DNA of 64,000 nt, taken from an uncultured Alphaproteobacteria bacterium. GTDB lineage: Bacteria; Pseudomonadota; Alphaproteobacteria; HIMB59. The notes below the pieces were generated by a model that made no database searches, had not been told where the DNA came from, and saw nothing but the letters and a program-made list of their open reading frames with translations. This document shows, piece after piece, positions 16,063 to 25,077 of this stretch. The stretch spans positions 186,001 through 250,000 of the forward strand of contig CABYRQ010000001.1 in the NCBI GenBank assembly GCA_902521485.1, read 5' to 3'. Position 1 is the first letter of the stretch. Every line of letters starts with the position of its first letter. The position numbers were made by a program, and so were the translations under genes.

Positions 16063-17254
16063 CAAATCCTATTGCTTTAGCTGCAGTAAATAAATCTTTA
16101 TCACCTCGTCCACACAAATTTAAAATTACAACTTTGTTTTTATGTTTATTTTTAAATGCTTTAATTAAGTAGGCTAGGGCATGGGAAGGCTCTAGTGCTG
16201 GGATAATTCCCTCTAGTTTTGAACATGTTTGAAATGCTTCAAGAGCTTCTTTATCAGTTATACCAAAGTATTTAACTCTTTTAATATCTTTTAAGTAGGA
16301 GTGTTCAGGCCCTACACCTGGATAATCGAGGCCAGCAGAAATAGAATGTGCCTCTTTTATTTGTCCATCATTGTCTTGTAAAACATAACTGTAACTACCA
16401 TGTAGAATTCCAGGAGTTCCAGATGTCATTGTAGCAGCTGTTTCTTCTGTTTTAGCGCCTCTACCAGCCGCCTCAACTCCAATAATCTTTACCTTTTTAT
16501 CATTCAAAAATGGATAAAATAAACCCATCGCATTTGATCCGCCTCCAACGCAAGCTATCAAATAATCTGGTAGTTTTTTCTCTACTTTTAATATTTGTTC
16601 TCTTGCTTCTTGTCCAATTACAGATTGAAAATCTCTCACCATTTTCGGGTAGGGGTGAGGACCTGCGGTAGATCCGATAATATAAAAAGTATCTCTGACG
16701 TTTTTAATCCAATCTCTTAAAGCTTCATTCATCGCATCTTTTAAAGATTTACTACCAGACTCAACAGGAATGATGGTGGCTCCCAGAAGCTTCATTCTGA
16801 AAACATTAGGTTTTTGTCTTTCGATATCTTTAGCTCCCATGTAAATATAACATGGAAGACCAAAAAGAGCACAAACAGTAGCTGTTGCAACTCCATGTTG
16901 TCCAGCACCCGTTTCAGCGATAATTCTCGTTTTGCCCATTTTTTTTGCAAGGAGTATTTGTCCTAGGCAATTATTAATTTTATGGGCACCTGTATGATTT
17001 AGCTCATCTCTTTTAAAATATATTTTTGGCCCATTAATGTATTTAGATAAATTTTTAGCGAAGTGCAAAGAGGAGGGCCTACCTACATAGTTTTTAAAAA
17101 GATCATTTAGCTCTTTTTTAAATTTTTTATCCTTTTGAATTTTTTTGTAAGATTTATCTAAATTTAATAATAGCGGCATTAATGTTTCTGAAACATACAT
17201 GCCACCAAATTCACCAAATCTTCCAACAGTGCTAGGTTGTTTATATTTTCTCAT
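16049..17254 (-). CDS. trpB: Tryptophan synthase beta chain
   Basis: This 401-residue PLP enzyme joins indole and serine. It starts with the characteristic [18 protein letters not shown], has the PLP lysine in [11 protein letters not shown] near residue 85 and [20 protein letters not shown] near 112. The phosphate-binding loop [16 protein letters not shown] lies near 234 and [13 protein letters not shown] near 303. It lies immediately downstream of trpF and overlaps trpA. Length and motifs are canonical. Confidence 0.96.
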   Translation of the reverse strand: MRKYKQPSTVGRFGEFGGMYVSETLMPLLLNLDKSYKKIQKDKKFKKELNDLFKNYVGRPSSLHFAKNLSKYINGPKIYFKRDELNHTGAHKINNCLGQILLAKKMGKTRIIAETGAGQHGVATATVCALFGLPCYIYMGAKDIERQKPNVFRMKLLGATIIPVESGSKSLKDAMNEALRDWIKNVRDTFYIIGSTAGPHPYPKMVRDFQSVIGQEAREQILKVEKKLPDYLIACVGGGSNAMGLFYPFLNDKKVKIIGVEAAGRGAKTEETAATMTSGTPGILHGSYSYVLQDNDGQIKEAHSISAGLDYPGVGPEHSYLKDIKRVKYFGITDKEALEAFQTCSKLEGIIPALEPSHALAYLIKAFKNKHKNKVVILNLCGRGDKDLFTAAKAIGFDADE

Positions 17255-17880
17255 TAATTATAAATTGATGAAATAATACCATCTATCAAAGTAAGGCTTT
17301 TCTCACCTGGTTGTTCCTCTACACCGGAATTTATATCAATAAAATCTGCACCTGTTAAGATAATTGCCTTTTGGATATTAGTGACATTTAGACCTCCTGA
17401 TAAAATATAAGGAAGTTTTTGAATATTTTTAAAATCAGACCAATCCCAAGTTTGATTGTTTCCTCCAGGCATCTGATTTGAAGAGGGTTTTGCTTCGACG
17501 AGAAACTGATCTACATCAATTAACTCAGTCGTTTTAAAATCCTCTGGGGATATAGATTTATATATATTTTTCTTGAAATTACTTTTAATTTCGCTGATAA
17601 GGTTTTGATCCTCATTACCATGAAGTTGAATTGTATCAAAATCGAAAACTTCCAATTTATTTTTAATTTCATCAATTGATGGATTAACAAAAACACCTAC
17701 AAATTTATCTTTATGTAATTTAAAGTATTGGTTAACAAGAGATAGTGTGTCCATATCTATAAATCTTGGACTTTTTTCATAAAAAATTAATCCTTGATAA
17801 GAAATATTTAAATCAAGACAGTGATTAATAATTGCTGGATTATTTTGTCCACAAATTTTTATTTTTATTTTGTTCGCCAT
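17254..17880 (-). CDS. trpF: Phosphoribosylanthranilate isomerase
   Basis: This 208-residue TIM-barrel protein begins [22 protein letters not shown] carries the catalytic Cys. Other family blocks are [12 protein letters not shown] ('G.if...SpR.v'), [13 protein letters not shown] and IQLHGNED, and [16 protein letters not shown] with [13 protein letters not shown] near the C-terminus ('DvsSGvE..pG.Kd'). It performs the third step of tryptophan synthesis. The coding start overlaps the end of pyrF by 41 bases; since KICG must be near the N-terminus, the overlap appears genuine. Confidence 0.95.
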   Translation of the reverse strand: MANKIKIKICGQNNPAIINHCLDLNISYQGLIFYEKSPRFIDMDTLSLVNQYFKLHKDKFVGVFVNPSIDEIKNKLEVFDFDTIQLHGNEDQNLISEIKSNFKKNIYKSISPEDFKTTELIDVDQFLVEAKPSSNQMPGGNNQTWDWSDFKNIQKLPYILSGGLNVTNIQKAIILTGADFIDINSGVEEQPGEKSLTLIDGIISSIYN

Positions 17881-18547
17881 ATTTTTTTAATAAATCTAAA
17901 GGTTTTTTACTTTCTATTAATTCTCTGCCTATTACAACAAAGCTTGCACCATTTTGTAAAGCATTATGAGCAAAAGTAACTCTTTTTTGATCATCATTTC
18001 TAACAAACATTTTAACACCTGGTGTTATTTTAATTAATTTATTAAATTTTTTTAAAACTTTCAGGTCATTACCTGAACAAATAAGGCCATGAATGTTTTC
18101 ATTATTTGCAAATTCAGCAAATTTTTTTACAAGTTTTTTTGTATTTCTCTCTTTATATATTTTTTTGCTATCTTTTCCATCTAAGCTAGTCAATAATGTT
18201 ACTCCTAGGATTTTAGTTTTAAGTTTATTTTTCTTAATAGAGTTTAACGCAGCTTTCATCATCTCTTTACCTCCTGATATATGCAAGGTAAGAAAATCAG
18301 GATTTATTTTTGATAAAGAGTCTATCGCACTCTCAACTGTGTTCGGTATATCATGAAGCTTTAAATCAAGGAATAATTTACATTTTGACTTTTTAATTTC
18401 TGAAATTAACTCGTTTGAACGATTATTATAAAAAGATCTATACCCGACTTTAAAACCATAAACATGGCGGTATAGTTTTTTAACAATGCTAATATTTTGA
18501 GTATTTGATTTTAGGTCTAGGGCTATAAAAGATTTAAGTTTCTTCAT
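17840..18547 (-). CDS. pyrF: Orotidine 5'-phosphate decarboxylase
   Basis: This 235-residue enzyme makes UMP. It starts FIALDLKSNTQNI ('ialD......'), has the catalytic block FLDLKLHDIPNTVESAI ('D.K..DIpnTv'; Lys/Asp/Lys/Asp tetrad), LTLHISGGKEMM and ITPGVKMF, and ends with NGASFVVIGRELIES ('ga...ViGR.i..'), the phosphate-binding region. It overlaps trpF by 41 bases at its 3' end and ihfB by 14 bases at its 5' end. rpsA-ihfB-pyrF-trpF is a usual alphaproteobacterial order. Confidence 0.95.
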   Translation of the reverse strand: MKKLKSFIALDLKSNTQNISIVKKLYRHVYGFKVGYRSFYNNRSNELISEIKKSKCKLFLDLKLHDIPNTVESAIDSLSKINPDFLTLHISGGKEMMKAALNSIKKNKLKTKILGVTLLTSLDGKDSKKIYKERNTKKLVKKFAEFANNENIHGLICSGNDLKVLKKFNKLIKITPGVKMFVRNDDQKRVTFAHNALQNGASFVVIGRELIESKKPLDLLKKYGEQNKNKNLWTK

Positions 18548-18839
18548 TTAACTTTTTATTTGTATTTTCACTTGCTTTGAAACTAACCTTCCATTTGGAG
18601 GGGATATAAATTTTTTTTTTATTTCTAGGATCAGACCCGTATCTAGGTTTCATAAATTTTGATTTAAAGACACCAAAATTTCTTAACTCAATAGAAATAT
18701 GATTTGAAATATTCTTCTCTAAAATTTCAAAAAACCTATCAAATATATTTTGGTTAATTTTTGGAGTTAAATCAGTTTCTGATTGCAAGTAAGTCTTTAA
18801 AATATCAGACTTATTTTTCTTTAGGTCCCTTGTCCTCAT
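18534..18839 (-). CDS. ihfB: Integration host factor beta subunit-like (HU/IHF family) DNA-binding protein
   Basis: This 101-residue HU/IHF-fold protein has the central ISIELRNFGVFKSKFMKPRYG ('v.lrGFG.F....r..R.g.nP'), followed by DPRNKKKIYIPSKWKVSFKAS, which form the beta arms that insert into the DNA minor groove. The intercalating 'NP' becomes 'DP' here. Its position directly after rpsA matches ihfB in many Proteobacteria. The N-terminus (MRTRDLKKNKSDI) is somewhat longer than in E. coli IhfB and overlaps the rpsA end by 29 bases. It would bend DNA as a heterodimer with IhfA, which is not in this window. Confidence 0.85.
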   Translation of the reverse strand: MRTRDLKKNKSDILKTYLQSETDLTPKINQNIFDRFFEILEKNISNHISIELRNFGVFKSKFMKPRYGSDPRNKKKIYIPSKWKVSFKASENTNKKLNEET

Positions 18840-20508
18840 CCAAAGCCTTACCTAAAATATCTCCTAAAACTGAACCAGATGATTTAGATCCATATTTTTC
18901 TAATAAACTTTGTTCCTCATCTATTTCTAATTGTCTTATTGATAGTGAAAATTTTCGATTAGTAAGATCAATGGAACTAATTTTAGCATCAATTTTTTGA
19001 CCTTCATTATATCTAGATATATTTTGTTCCTCTTTATTTTTTGAAAGTTCTTTTCTTCTTATTGTAGTCTCGATAAAGCTAGCTACTTCAACATCAATAC
19101 CATTATTATTAATTTTAATGATTTTAGCGGAAACAACGTCACCTTTTGATTTATCTTTGAAAAATTCACTAAAAGGATCATTAGATAATTGCTTAATACC
19201 AAAACTGATTTTTTCTTTTTCTGGATCAATTTCTAATATTTTAACTTTGATATTTTGCCCTTTTTGATATTTTTTCAATGTTCTATCACCATTTGAGTCT
19301 GTCCACGACAAATCATTTTTATGGATTAATCCATCAATATTTTCATTAAGTTTTGCAAATATTCCGAATTCTGTAATATTTTTAATCTCAGTATCAATGG
19401 TCTGATCTTTACTGTATTCGTTTAGAATATTTTCCCACGGATTTGGCTCAGTTTGTTTGATTCCAAGACTTATTCTTTTTTTCTCTTTGTCTATCTCTAG
19501 GATCTTAACCCTAATGTTAAAGCCAATATCTAATATTTTATTCGGATGAATATTTTTTTTAGTCCAACTAATATCGTTTGAATGCACCAAACCCTCTAAA
19601 TCTTTTTCTGTGAGTTGAACGAAGGCACCATAATCAGTTATGTGAGTAATTTTCCCATCATAAATTTCATTGACTTTGATTTTTTCTTCAATTTTCTCCC
19701 AAGGATCATCTTTTAACTGTTTATAACCTAAACTGATTTTATCAGAGTCGTCTGAAACTTTAAGAATTTTAAATTCATAATTTTTCCCAATTTCTAGCAC
19801 ATCTGAGGGATGCCCAATTCTACTCCAAGATATATCGCTCAAATGGACCAAACCATCAATTCCACCAAGATCAACAAAAGCCCCATAGTCTGTAAAAGTT
19901 TTTACTTTACCTTTAACTACAGAATTATTTTGTGACTTTTCTAATATTTGATTTTTTATTTCCTTTTGTTTTTCCTCGAGTATTGCTTTTCTTGATACAA
20001 CGATATTTCCTTTAGAGTAATCCATTTTTAGGATTTCAAAAGTTTCCTCTGTTTTTATAAGGTGGCTCACATCTCTTACAGGACGAACATCGATTTGGCT
20101 TAAGGGTAAGAATGCATTTGTGCCCATTATTTTTACGTAAAGTCCTGCTTTGGCTTTACCAACAATAAATCCTTTAACTCTCTCTTTGTTGTCAAATAAC
20201 TTTTGAAGCTTTTCCCATGATTTCATTTTTATCGCTTTTTCATGAGAAACTTTTATGTTGCCTTCCCTGTCTTCTAATTTTTCGACAAATACTTCAATTA
20301 CCTGACCAGTTTTTAATTCATCTGATGAACCAGAGTTTATAAATTCTTCTTTAGGTATTTGACCCTCGCTTTTATAACCAATATCGACTGTTATATGTTG
20401 CTCACTAATTTTAAGAATTGTTCCAGAAATAATTTTATTTGCAGCGATTATGTTTTTATTTTCGAATTGTTGGTCTAGCAATTTGCTATACTCGTCGTTA
20501 GATATCAT
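18811..20508 (-). CDS. rpsA: 30S ribosomal protein S1
   Basis: This 565-residue protein is built of six S1 RNA-binding repeats at roughly 23-90, 105-172, 193-260, 278-347, 364-433 and 450-520. Repeats 3-5 are clearest: VKTFTDYGAFVDLGGIDGLV, ITHITDYGAFVQLTEKDLEG and ITEFGIFAKLNENIDGLIHK. S1 binds mRNA leaders on the small subunit and is needed for translation of leaders lacking good Shine-Dalgarno sites, which appear frequent here. The length matches alphaproteobacterial S1. ihfB follows, as usual. aroA lies upstream after 68 bases, without the cmk gene that often sits between them. Confidence 0.95.
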   Translation of the reverse strand: MISNDEYSKLLDQQFENKNIIAANKIISGTILKISEQHITVDIGYKSEGQIPKEEFINSGSSDELKTGQVIEVFVEKLEDREGNIKVSHEKAIKMKSWEKLQKLFDNKERVKGFIVGKAKAGLYVKIMGTNAFLPLSQIDVRPVRDVSHLIKTEETFEILKMDYSKGNIVVSRKAILEEKQKEIKNQILEKSQNNSVVKGKVKTFTDYGAFVDLGGIDGLVHLSDISWSRIGHPSDVLEIGKNYEFKILKVSDDSDKISLGYKQLKDDPWEKIEEKIKVNEIYDGKITHITDYGAFVQLTEKDLEGLVHSNDISWTKKNIHPNKILDIGFNIRVKILEIDKEKKRISLGIKQTEPNPWENILNEYSKDQTIDTEIKNITEFGIFAKLNENIDGLIHKNDLSWTDSNGDRTLKKYQKGQNIKVKILEIDPEKEKISFGIKQLSNDPFSEFFKDKSKGDVVSAKIIKINNNGIDVEVASFIETTIRRKELSKNKEEQNISRYNEGQKIDAKISSIDLTNRKFSLSIRQLEIDEEQSLLEKYGSKSSGSVLGDILGKALDEDKGPKEK

Positions 20509-20576
20509 ATGTCATTATTTGCCTTTCAAATTAAGTACGGTTTTTTTAAAGTTTTATTGATGTTTTTCAAGAAAAA

Positions 20577-21875
20577 TTAATTACTAAATTGAGATATATG
20601 TTTAAAAAACGTTGGATAGCTTGTTTTTACACATGATTTGTCTCTTATAATATTGTTTTTTTTACAAATCATATTAGCGATAAAAAATGACATTAATATT
20701 CTATGGTCGTAATTGTGTTTTATTACTGCAGCACCATCTTTTAAATATCTATTACCATAAATATGTAAATCATATTTTTTGATTACAGACTTTACGCCAA
20801 TTCTTTTTAAATTTTGATGTATTAGTTCTAACCTATTACTCTCTTTTACTGTCAGTTCTTTAAGGCCTTTAAAAATTGTTAATCCATTTGCAAAAGATGC
20901 TACTATCGATAGTATTGGTATTTCATCTATTTGTAATGGGATATCCTTTGATTTTAGAATAGTCGAACTTAATTTATTTTTTTGATCAATTTTAATATCA
21001 GCAACCAATTCATTATGAATTTTTCTTTTATTAATTATATTTATATTTCCACCCATATCCTTTAAAGTTTTTATAAATCCAATTCGTGTTTTGTTAAAAA
21101 GTACATTCTTAACAATTAGTTTAGACCCAGGTTTTAAACATGCTGCTGAAATAAAAAATGCAGCTGATGAAGGGTCACCTGGTACGTTGTATTTGATAGA
21201 TTTAAGTTCTTTATCATTCTTCATCTCTATAAATCTGTGTAAAGAGCCTTCTCTAACTTTTATATTATACCCCATTGAATGAAGCATATTTTCTGTATGA
21301 TCTCTTGTTGTTTTAAATTCTTTTATTTTTACTTTTCCATTTGTATTTAAAGCAGAAAGCATTATTGCACTTTTGATTTGCGCAGATGGTATAGTTATAT
21401 TAAATGATAAAGGTACCGAATTCCCAGTTCCTTTTAATTTAATTGGAGGGAATAGGTTTTTCTTTAATTCTATTTTTGCACCTATTTTAGTTAAGTGCTC
21501 TGTCACCCTTTTCATTGGTCTTTTACTAAGAGATGCATCTCCAACAAGTTTTACACTGATATTATTTGATGAAATCAAACCAGATATTAATCTAATTCCA
21601 GTTCCTGAATTACCAAAATCTATTACATTCTTTGGTTCAAATAAACTACCCGGGGGAATACCAAATACCAAATATTTATCTTTCTTTTTTTTAATTTGAA
21701 CACCTAACAATCTCATTGCTTTTAATGTATTCATCACATCTTCACCTTGTAATAGGTTATAGATTTCAGATTTACCAATTGCTTGTCCTGCTAAAATCAA
21801 AATTCTATGACTAATAGATTTATCACCCGGAGGAAAATAAGTACCTTTAATGCAGCTTTTATTATTAAAGGGCAT
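20577..21875 (-). CDS. aroA: 3-phosphoshikimate 1-carboxyvinyltransferase (EPSP synthase)
   Basis: This 432-residue shikimate-pathway enzyme opens with TYFPPGDKSISHRILILAG ('PGDKSIsHR', shikimate-3-phosphate binding). DFGNSGTGIRLISGL lies near residue 86, and a second repeat block PGDPSSAAFFISAA ('PGD.SSAafflaAA') near 230. Later EIPILSIVASFANG ('DE.P.la..AafA.G') and KESNRLELI carry the catalytic Asp/Glu and the Arg. It joins PEP to shikimate-3-phosphate. Five bases separate it from lptB. Confidence 0.95.
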   Translation of the reverse strand: MPFNNKSCIKGTYFPPGDKSISHRILILAGQAIGKSEIYNLLQGEDVMNTLKAMRLLGVQIKKKKDKYLVFGIPPGSLFEPKNVIDFGNSGTGIRLISGLISSNNISVKLVGDASLSKRPMKRVTEHLTKIGAKIELKKNLFPPIKLKGTGNSVPLSFNITIPSAQIKSAIMLSALNTNGKVKIKEFKTTRDHTENMLHSMGYNIKVREGSLHRFIEMKNDKELKSIKYNVPGDPSSAAFFISAACLKPGSKLIVKNVLFNKTRIGFIKTLKDMGGNINIINKRKIHNELVADIKIDQKNKLSSTILKSKDIPLQIDEIPILSIVASFANGLTIFKGLKELTVKESNRLELIHQNLKRIGVKSVIKKYDLHIYGNRYLKDGAAVIKHNYDHRILMSFFIANMICKKNNIIRDKSCVKTSYPTFFKHISQFSN

Positions 21876-21880
21876 AAAAT

Positions 21881-22600
21881 TCAGTTATAATTTTTTCCTA
21901 AGTAGATTTTTTTTACAAATTTATCAGATGTAATTTCTTTGGGACTTCCAGATTTAATTATTTCACCATTATAAATAATATACCCGTATTCAACAATACT
22001 TAAAGCTTCTTTAACATTATGGTCAGTAATTATTATTCCTATACTCATTTTTTTTAGCAACATAATAGTAGACTTTACCTCTTCTATTGCTATGGGGTCT
22101 ATACCTGCAAAAGGCTCATCAAGTAAAAGAAATTTCGGACTACTTGCTAAAGCCCTAGCTATCTCGGTTCTTCTTCTTTCACCCCCAGATAATAATTTAC
22201 CCTTAGTTCTTTGAAAATTGCTTAAGGAGAATTGTTTAATAAGATAATTAGTAATTTCTTTTGATTTATTTTTATCATGAAATAATTCTGCTATTGAGAA
22301 AATATTATCGAAAACATTTAAATCTCTAAAAATTGAGGCCTCCTGAGGTAAATATGAGATACCAAGTTTTGTTCTCAAATTTAAACTTTTTCCATCTAAA
22401 CTATTTTCATTTAATAAAATTCTACCAAGGTCTGGAGTTAAAAAACCAGCAACAATATTAAAAAGTGTTGTTTTCCCACTCCCGTTTGGTCCAAGTAAAC
22501 CATTTATTCTATTGCTGTTAAATTCTAAGTTTATTTTATTTAAAGCTTTTTTTGACTTAAAGCTTTTACTTACCTCTATAAGTTTAATCGTTTGAGTCAT
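21881..22600 (-). CDS. lptB: LPS export ABC transporter ATP-binding protein LptB
   Basis: This 239-residue ABC ATPase has Walker A GLLGPNGSGKTTLF at about 34-47, Q-loop SYLPQEASIFRDL near 82, signature LLSGGERRRTEIARAL near 137, Walker B FLLLDEPFAGIDP near 158 and the switch His in IIITDHNVKEAL near 193. SGGERRR and 'PFAGiDPia' are typical of LptB. It drives LPS extraction from the inner membrane with LptFG. It overlaps lptA by 17 bases in the order lptC-lptA-lptB. The rpoN gene that often follows lptB is replaced here by aroA. Confidence 0.94.
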   Translation of the reverse strand: MTQTIKLIEVSKSFKSKKALNKINLEFNSNRINGLLGPNGSGKTTLFNIVAGFLTPDLGRILLNENSLDGKSLNLRTKLGISYLPQEASIFRDLNVFDNIFSIAELFHDKNKSKEITNYLIKQFSLSNFQRTKGKLLSGGERRRTEIARALASSPKFLLLDEPFAGIDPIAIEEVKSTIMLLKKMSIGIIITDHNVKEALSIVEYGYIIYNGEIIKSGSPKEITSDKFVKKIYLGKNYN

Positions 22601-23048
22601 TTTCTAATAAAACTTCAACAAGAGAGTCTTTATCAGCTGAGTTGAGTATTCTTTTATTGTTGTCAATGTCAGCAATAAGTTCATAACCAGTAAGTAATCT
22701 TGTCGGAGATTCAATAGATACATCACCTGTAAGAATAATTATATTATCATTCTTAGTGTAAATAGCATGATTGCCTTTAAAAATCTCATCTTTAAATTTT
22801 ATGACCACGTTTTCAAATAACTCAACTGTGGTAAAAATTTCCTCATTATTCTCTTCAATATAATTTGCAATCATTTTATCTGAATAAGCAATAAATTTAT
22901 CATTTTTAAACTCTACATCTCCATTTGCTGTGTACTTTTTATTTTCAGAGTCCCAAATAAGCGTATCACTAGCCTTTACATAGCTATCTGAATAAGATGA
23001 AGAGAAAATAAGTAAAAAAACTATCAGGTATAATATTTTATTAATCAA
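22584..23048 (-). CDS. lptA: LPS transport periplasmic protein LptA
   Basis: This 154-residue protein has an N-terminal signal (INKILYLIVFLLIFSSSYS) followed by an OstA-type beta-jellyroll. Repeating motifs are LIWDSENKKYTANGDVEFKN ('.....a.GnV'), DKMIANYIEE and NIIILTGDVSIESPTRLLTG ('i.ltGnV.i....r.l.G'). It would form the periplasmic bridge for lipopolysaccharide between LptC and LptD. It overlaps lptC by 8 bases and lptB by 17. It is a little shorter than E. coli LptA. Assignment relies on both motif and position. Confidence 0.88.
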   Translation of the reverse strand: MINKILYLIVFLLIFSSSYSDSYVKASDTLIWDSENKKYTANGDVEFKNDKFIAYSDKMIANYIEENNEEIFTTVELFENVVIKFKDEIFKGNHAIYTKNDNIIILTGDVSIESPTRLLTGYELIADIDNNKRILNSADKDSLVEVLLENDSND

Positions 23049-23466
23049 TTAAAAACTCTACTTCACCTTTAAAAATAATTATACCTTCATTATCTAAGTT
23101 TTTAAAACCTTTGGATTTTAGTATTCCCATGGAGTTTATCACCTTAACAGGATCATTACTATTTGATATTTCTTCTTCAATTTTAATGAAAATATTCTCA
23201 CCGTAAATTTTATATTCTTTATTTTCTAAATAAGAATTTCCTTCAAGATAAATATTATTTTCATCAATTTTATTTAATTTTTCAGATCCAATTTTTGTCA
23301 TACCAGATTTACTCAATACAATGCTAGAAAAGTTTTCAACAGTCATATTTTTTTGACTAAAATTCTCAGACAAAGGTCTTTGATTATAAAAATATATAAA
23401 AATTTGGATAGCTAAAAAGATAATAATAAAAAAATTAATTATCTTTTTGTATAGATTTCTAGTCAT
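23041..23466 (-). CDS. lptC: LPS export protein LptC
   Basis: This 141-residue protein has a single N-terminal membrane helix (IINFFIIIFLAIQIFIYF) and a short periplasmic domain of beta strands, as in LptC (usual length about 190, so this one is short). Recognisable elements are MTKIGSEKLNKIDENNIYLEG and the C-terminal IIIFKGEVEFLID ('...g.v.f.Gnv.l.id'). Sequence conservation in this family is low, so position between kdsD and lptA carries much of the weight. It overlaps both neighbours by 8 bases. Confidence 0.8.
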   Translation of the reverse strand: MTRNLYKKIINFFIIIFLAIQIFIYFYNQRPLSENFSQKNMTVENFSSIVLSKSGMTKIGSEKLNKIDENNIYLEGNSYLENKEYKIYGENIFIKIEEEISNSNDPVKVINSMGILKSKGFKNLDNEGIIIFKGEVEFLID

Positions 23467-24406
23467 TTTCTAAACATTTTTTAATATTAACTATGCCAAT
23501 TGGTTTATCTTTTTTGACAATGATTAGACTTGTAATGGAAAATTTATTCATAAGAACAATAGCTGATGATATTAATAAATCTCCGGTTGCAACAATAGGT
23601 TTACTTTTCATAATATTTGTGGCTCTTTCTTTTATATTTATATTTGCAATCGATCTTCTTAAATCACCGTCAGTAATAATACCCTTTATTTTTTTATTAC
23701 TACCCAAGACTACTACACAACCATATTTTTTTTCAGTCATCACCAAAACAGCATCAATTATAGATGAACTAGTATTTATTATAGGAATATCAGTATCCAT
23801 AATCTCATTAAGAGTTTTCAATTTTTTTCCAATTTTTCCTCCTGGATGAAGTTCAAGAAAAGATTTTTTATCAAATTTTCTTAAACTCAATACTGAGCAG
23901 CAAAGAGCGTCACCGAGAGCCAAGGACATAGTAGTTGAAGTTGTTGGAATTGTTTGTAATTTATCTGCTTCAGAATGATCAGGTAAAATTAAATTTATAT
24001 CTGAATTTTTTGATAATAAGCTTTTTTTGGAAGAGGTAATTGAAATAATTTTAATTTTTTTTTTCTTACTAAAATTTACTAAATCTGATAACTCATTAGA
24101 CTCTCCAGAGTTGGATAAAATTATTAAAATATCACTTTTTTCTATAATACCCATATCGCCATGACTAGCATCAACTGGATTTAAATAAATTGCGGGTATT
24201 CCAGTTGAGGTAAAAGATGCTGCAATTTTACCAGCAATATTTCCACTTTTCCCAACACCAGAAATAATTATTTTACCGTTTTGTTGGGAAATTAGCTCAA
24301 CAGCTTTAATAAAATCTTTATCCAAACTTTTTGATAACTTGTCTAAAGCCAAGGATTCTAACTTAATAACTTTTTGACCTACTTTTTTTATATCGTATTT
24401 AGTCAT
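23459..24406 (-). CDS. kdsD: Arabinose-5-phosphate isomerase KdsD (KpsF/GutQ family)
   Basis: This 315-residue protein has an N-terminal SIS domain (about 35-165) and a tandem CBS pair (about 205-315). SIS motifs are IISGVGKSGNIAGKIAASFTSTG, HGDMGIIEKSDILIILSNSGES and TTSTTMSLALGDAL. The next block, FLELHPGGKIGKKL ('F..lHPgG.lGkrL'), is diagnostic of KdsD. The CBS domains include IIDAVLVMTEKKYGC and GIITDGDLRRSI. It converts ribulose-5-phosphate to arabinose-5-phosphate for KDO. It overlaps lptC, matching the usual kdsD-lptC-lptA-lptB order. Confidence 0.94.
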   Translation of the reverse strand: MTKYDIKKVGQKVIKLESLALDKLSKSLDKDFIKAVELISQQNGKIIISGVGKSGNIAGKIAASFTSTGIPAIYLNPVDASHGDMGIIEKSDILIILSNSGESNELSDLVNFSKKKKIKIISITSSKKSLLSKNSDINLILPDHSEADKLQTIPTTSTTMSLALGDALCCSVLSLRKFDKKSFLELHPGGKIGKKLKTLNEIMDTDIPIINTSSSIIDAVLVMTEKKYGCVVVLGSNKKIKGIITDGDLRRSIANINIKERATNIMKSKPIVATGDLLISSAIVLMNKFSITSLIIVKKDKPIGIVNIKKCLEND

Positions 24407-24409
24407 TAA

Positions 24410-25042
24410 TTACTTATGTGCAAAGATATCCATTTCTTCCCAACCTTGTAAATCTAAATCCACTCTAACTTCTAAAAATTTCATTATTGATTTAAAAAGT
24501 TTTATTCTTTTTTGATTAATTAATTTATTATTTAGCGAATTCTTAATTTCAAATAGATACAAAACATCATTCATAGCATATTCAATTTGCTTTTTTGTTA
24601 ATTTTTTTTTACTCCAATCTGATGATTGTTCTGTTTTATCTAACTGAATATCTAATACTTCATAGACTAGATCTTTGAGACCATGTTTTGATGAATAAGT
24701 TCGAGTTAATTTTGATGCAACCTTTGTACAAAATACATTCTTAACATTTATTTTTAAATTTTCTTTCAATACTGCCATATCAAATCTTCCAAAATGGAAA
24801 ATTTTTGTAAGATTATTATTTTCAAGTAATATTTTTAAATTCTTTGATAATTTTGGTGATAAATCCTCATCAAATTTAATTAAATATACCTTTTTATCTG
24901 TTTCATTTCTTAATTGTATAAGACAAAGTCTGTCTCTTTTAATATTTAAACCAAGGGTTTCGGTATCAATAGAGATATCTCCCTTAAATGATTTTAAAAC
25001 TTTTGTTGGCAGATCATTTTGAAATAATTGGTAATTTGACAT
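24410..25042 (-). CDS. Ribonuclease D-like 3'-5' exonuclease
   Basis: This DEDD-type exonuclease has about 210 residues from ATG 25042. The frame extends 12 codons further, but MSNYQLFQNDLP is the expected start. Motifs are ISIDTETLGLN (ExoI, 'iDtEt.Gl'), FHFGRFDMAVLK (ExoII, 'fH.arfD...L'), SKHGLKDLVYEVLDIQLDK and QIEYAMNDVLYLFEI (ExoIII, 'q..YA..DV.yl'). It is the short single-domain RNase D form without HRDC domains, common in Alphaproteobacteria next to kdsD-lptC. A role in tRNA or small-RNA 3' trimming is inferred from the family. The divergent neighbour starts 35 bases away. Confidence 0.88.
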   Translation of the reverse strand: MSNYQLFQNDLPTKVLKSFKGDISIDTETLGLNIKRDRLCLIQLRNETDKKVYLIKFDEDLSPKLSKNLKILLENNNLTKIFHFGRFDMAVLKENLKINVKNVFCTKVASKLTRTYSSKHGLKDLVYEVLDIQLDKTEQSSDWSKKKLTKKQIEYAMNDVLYLFEIKNSLNNKLINQKRIKLFKSIMKFLEVRVDLDLQGWEEMDIFAHK

Positions 25043-25077
25043 CCTAGAACATATATTTATATAAGATAGATAATACA

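Noticed and set aside
18093-18356. Plus-strand frame inside pyrF
   Set aside because: Antisense shadow of a clearly recognised gene; AT-rich reverse strands give hydrophobic spurious frames.
21373-21699. Plus-strand 108-codon frame inside aroA
   Set aside because: Antisense shadow; no start signal or family resemblance, while aroA motifs are intact.
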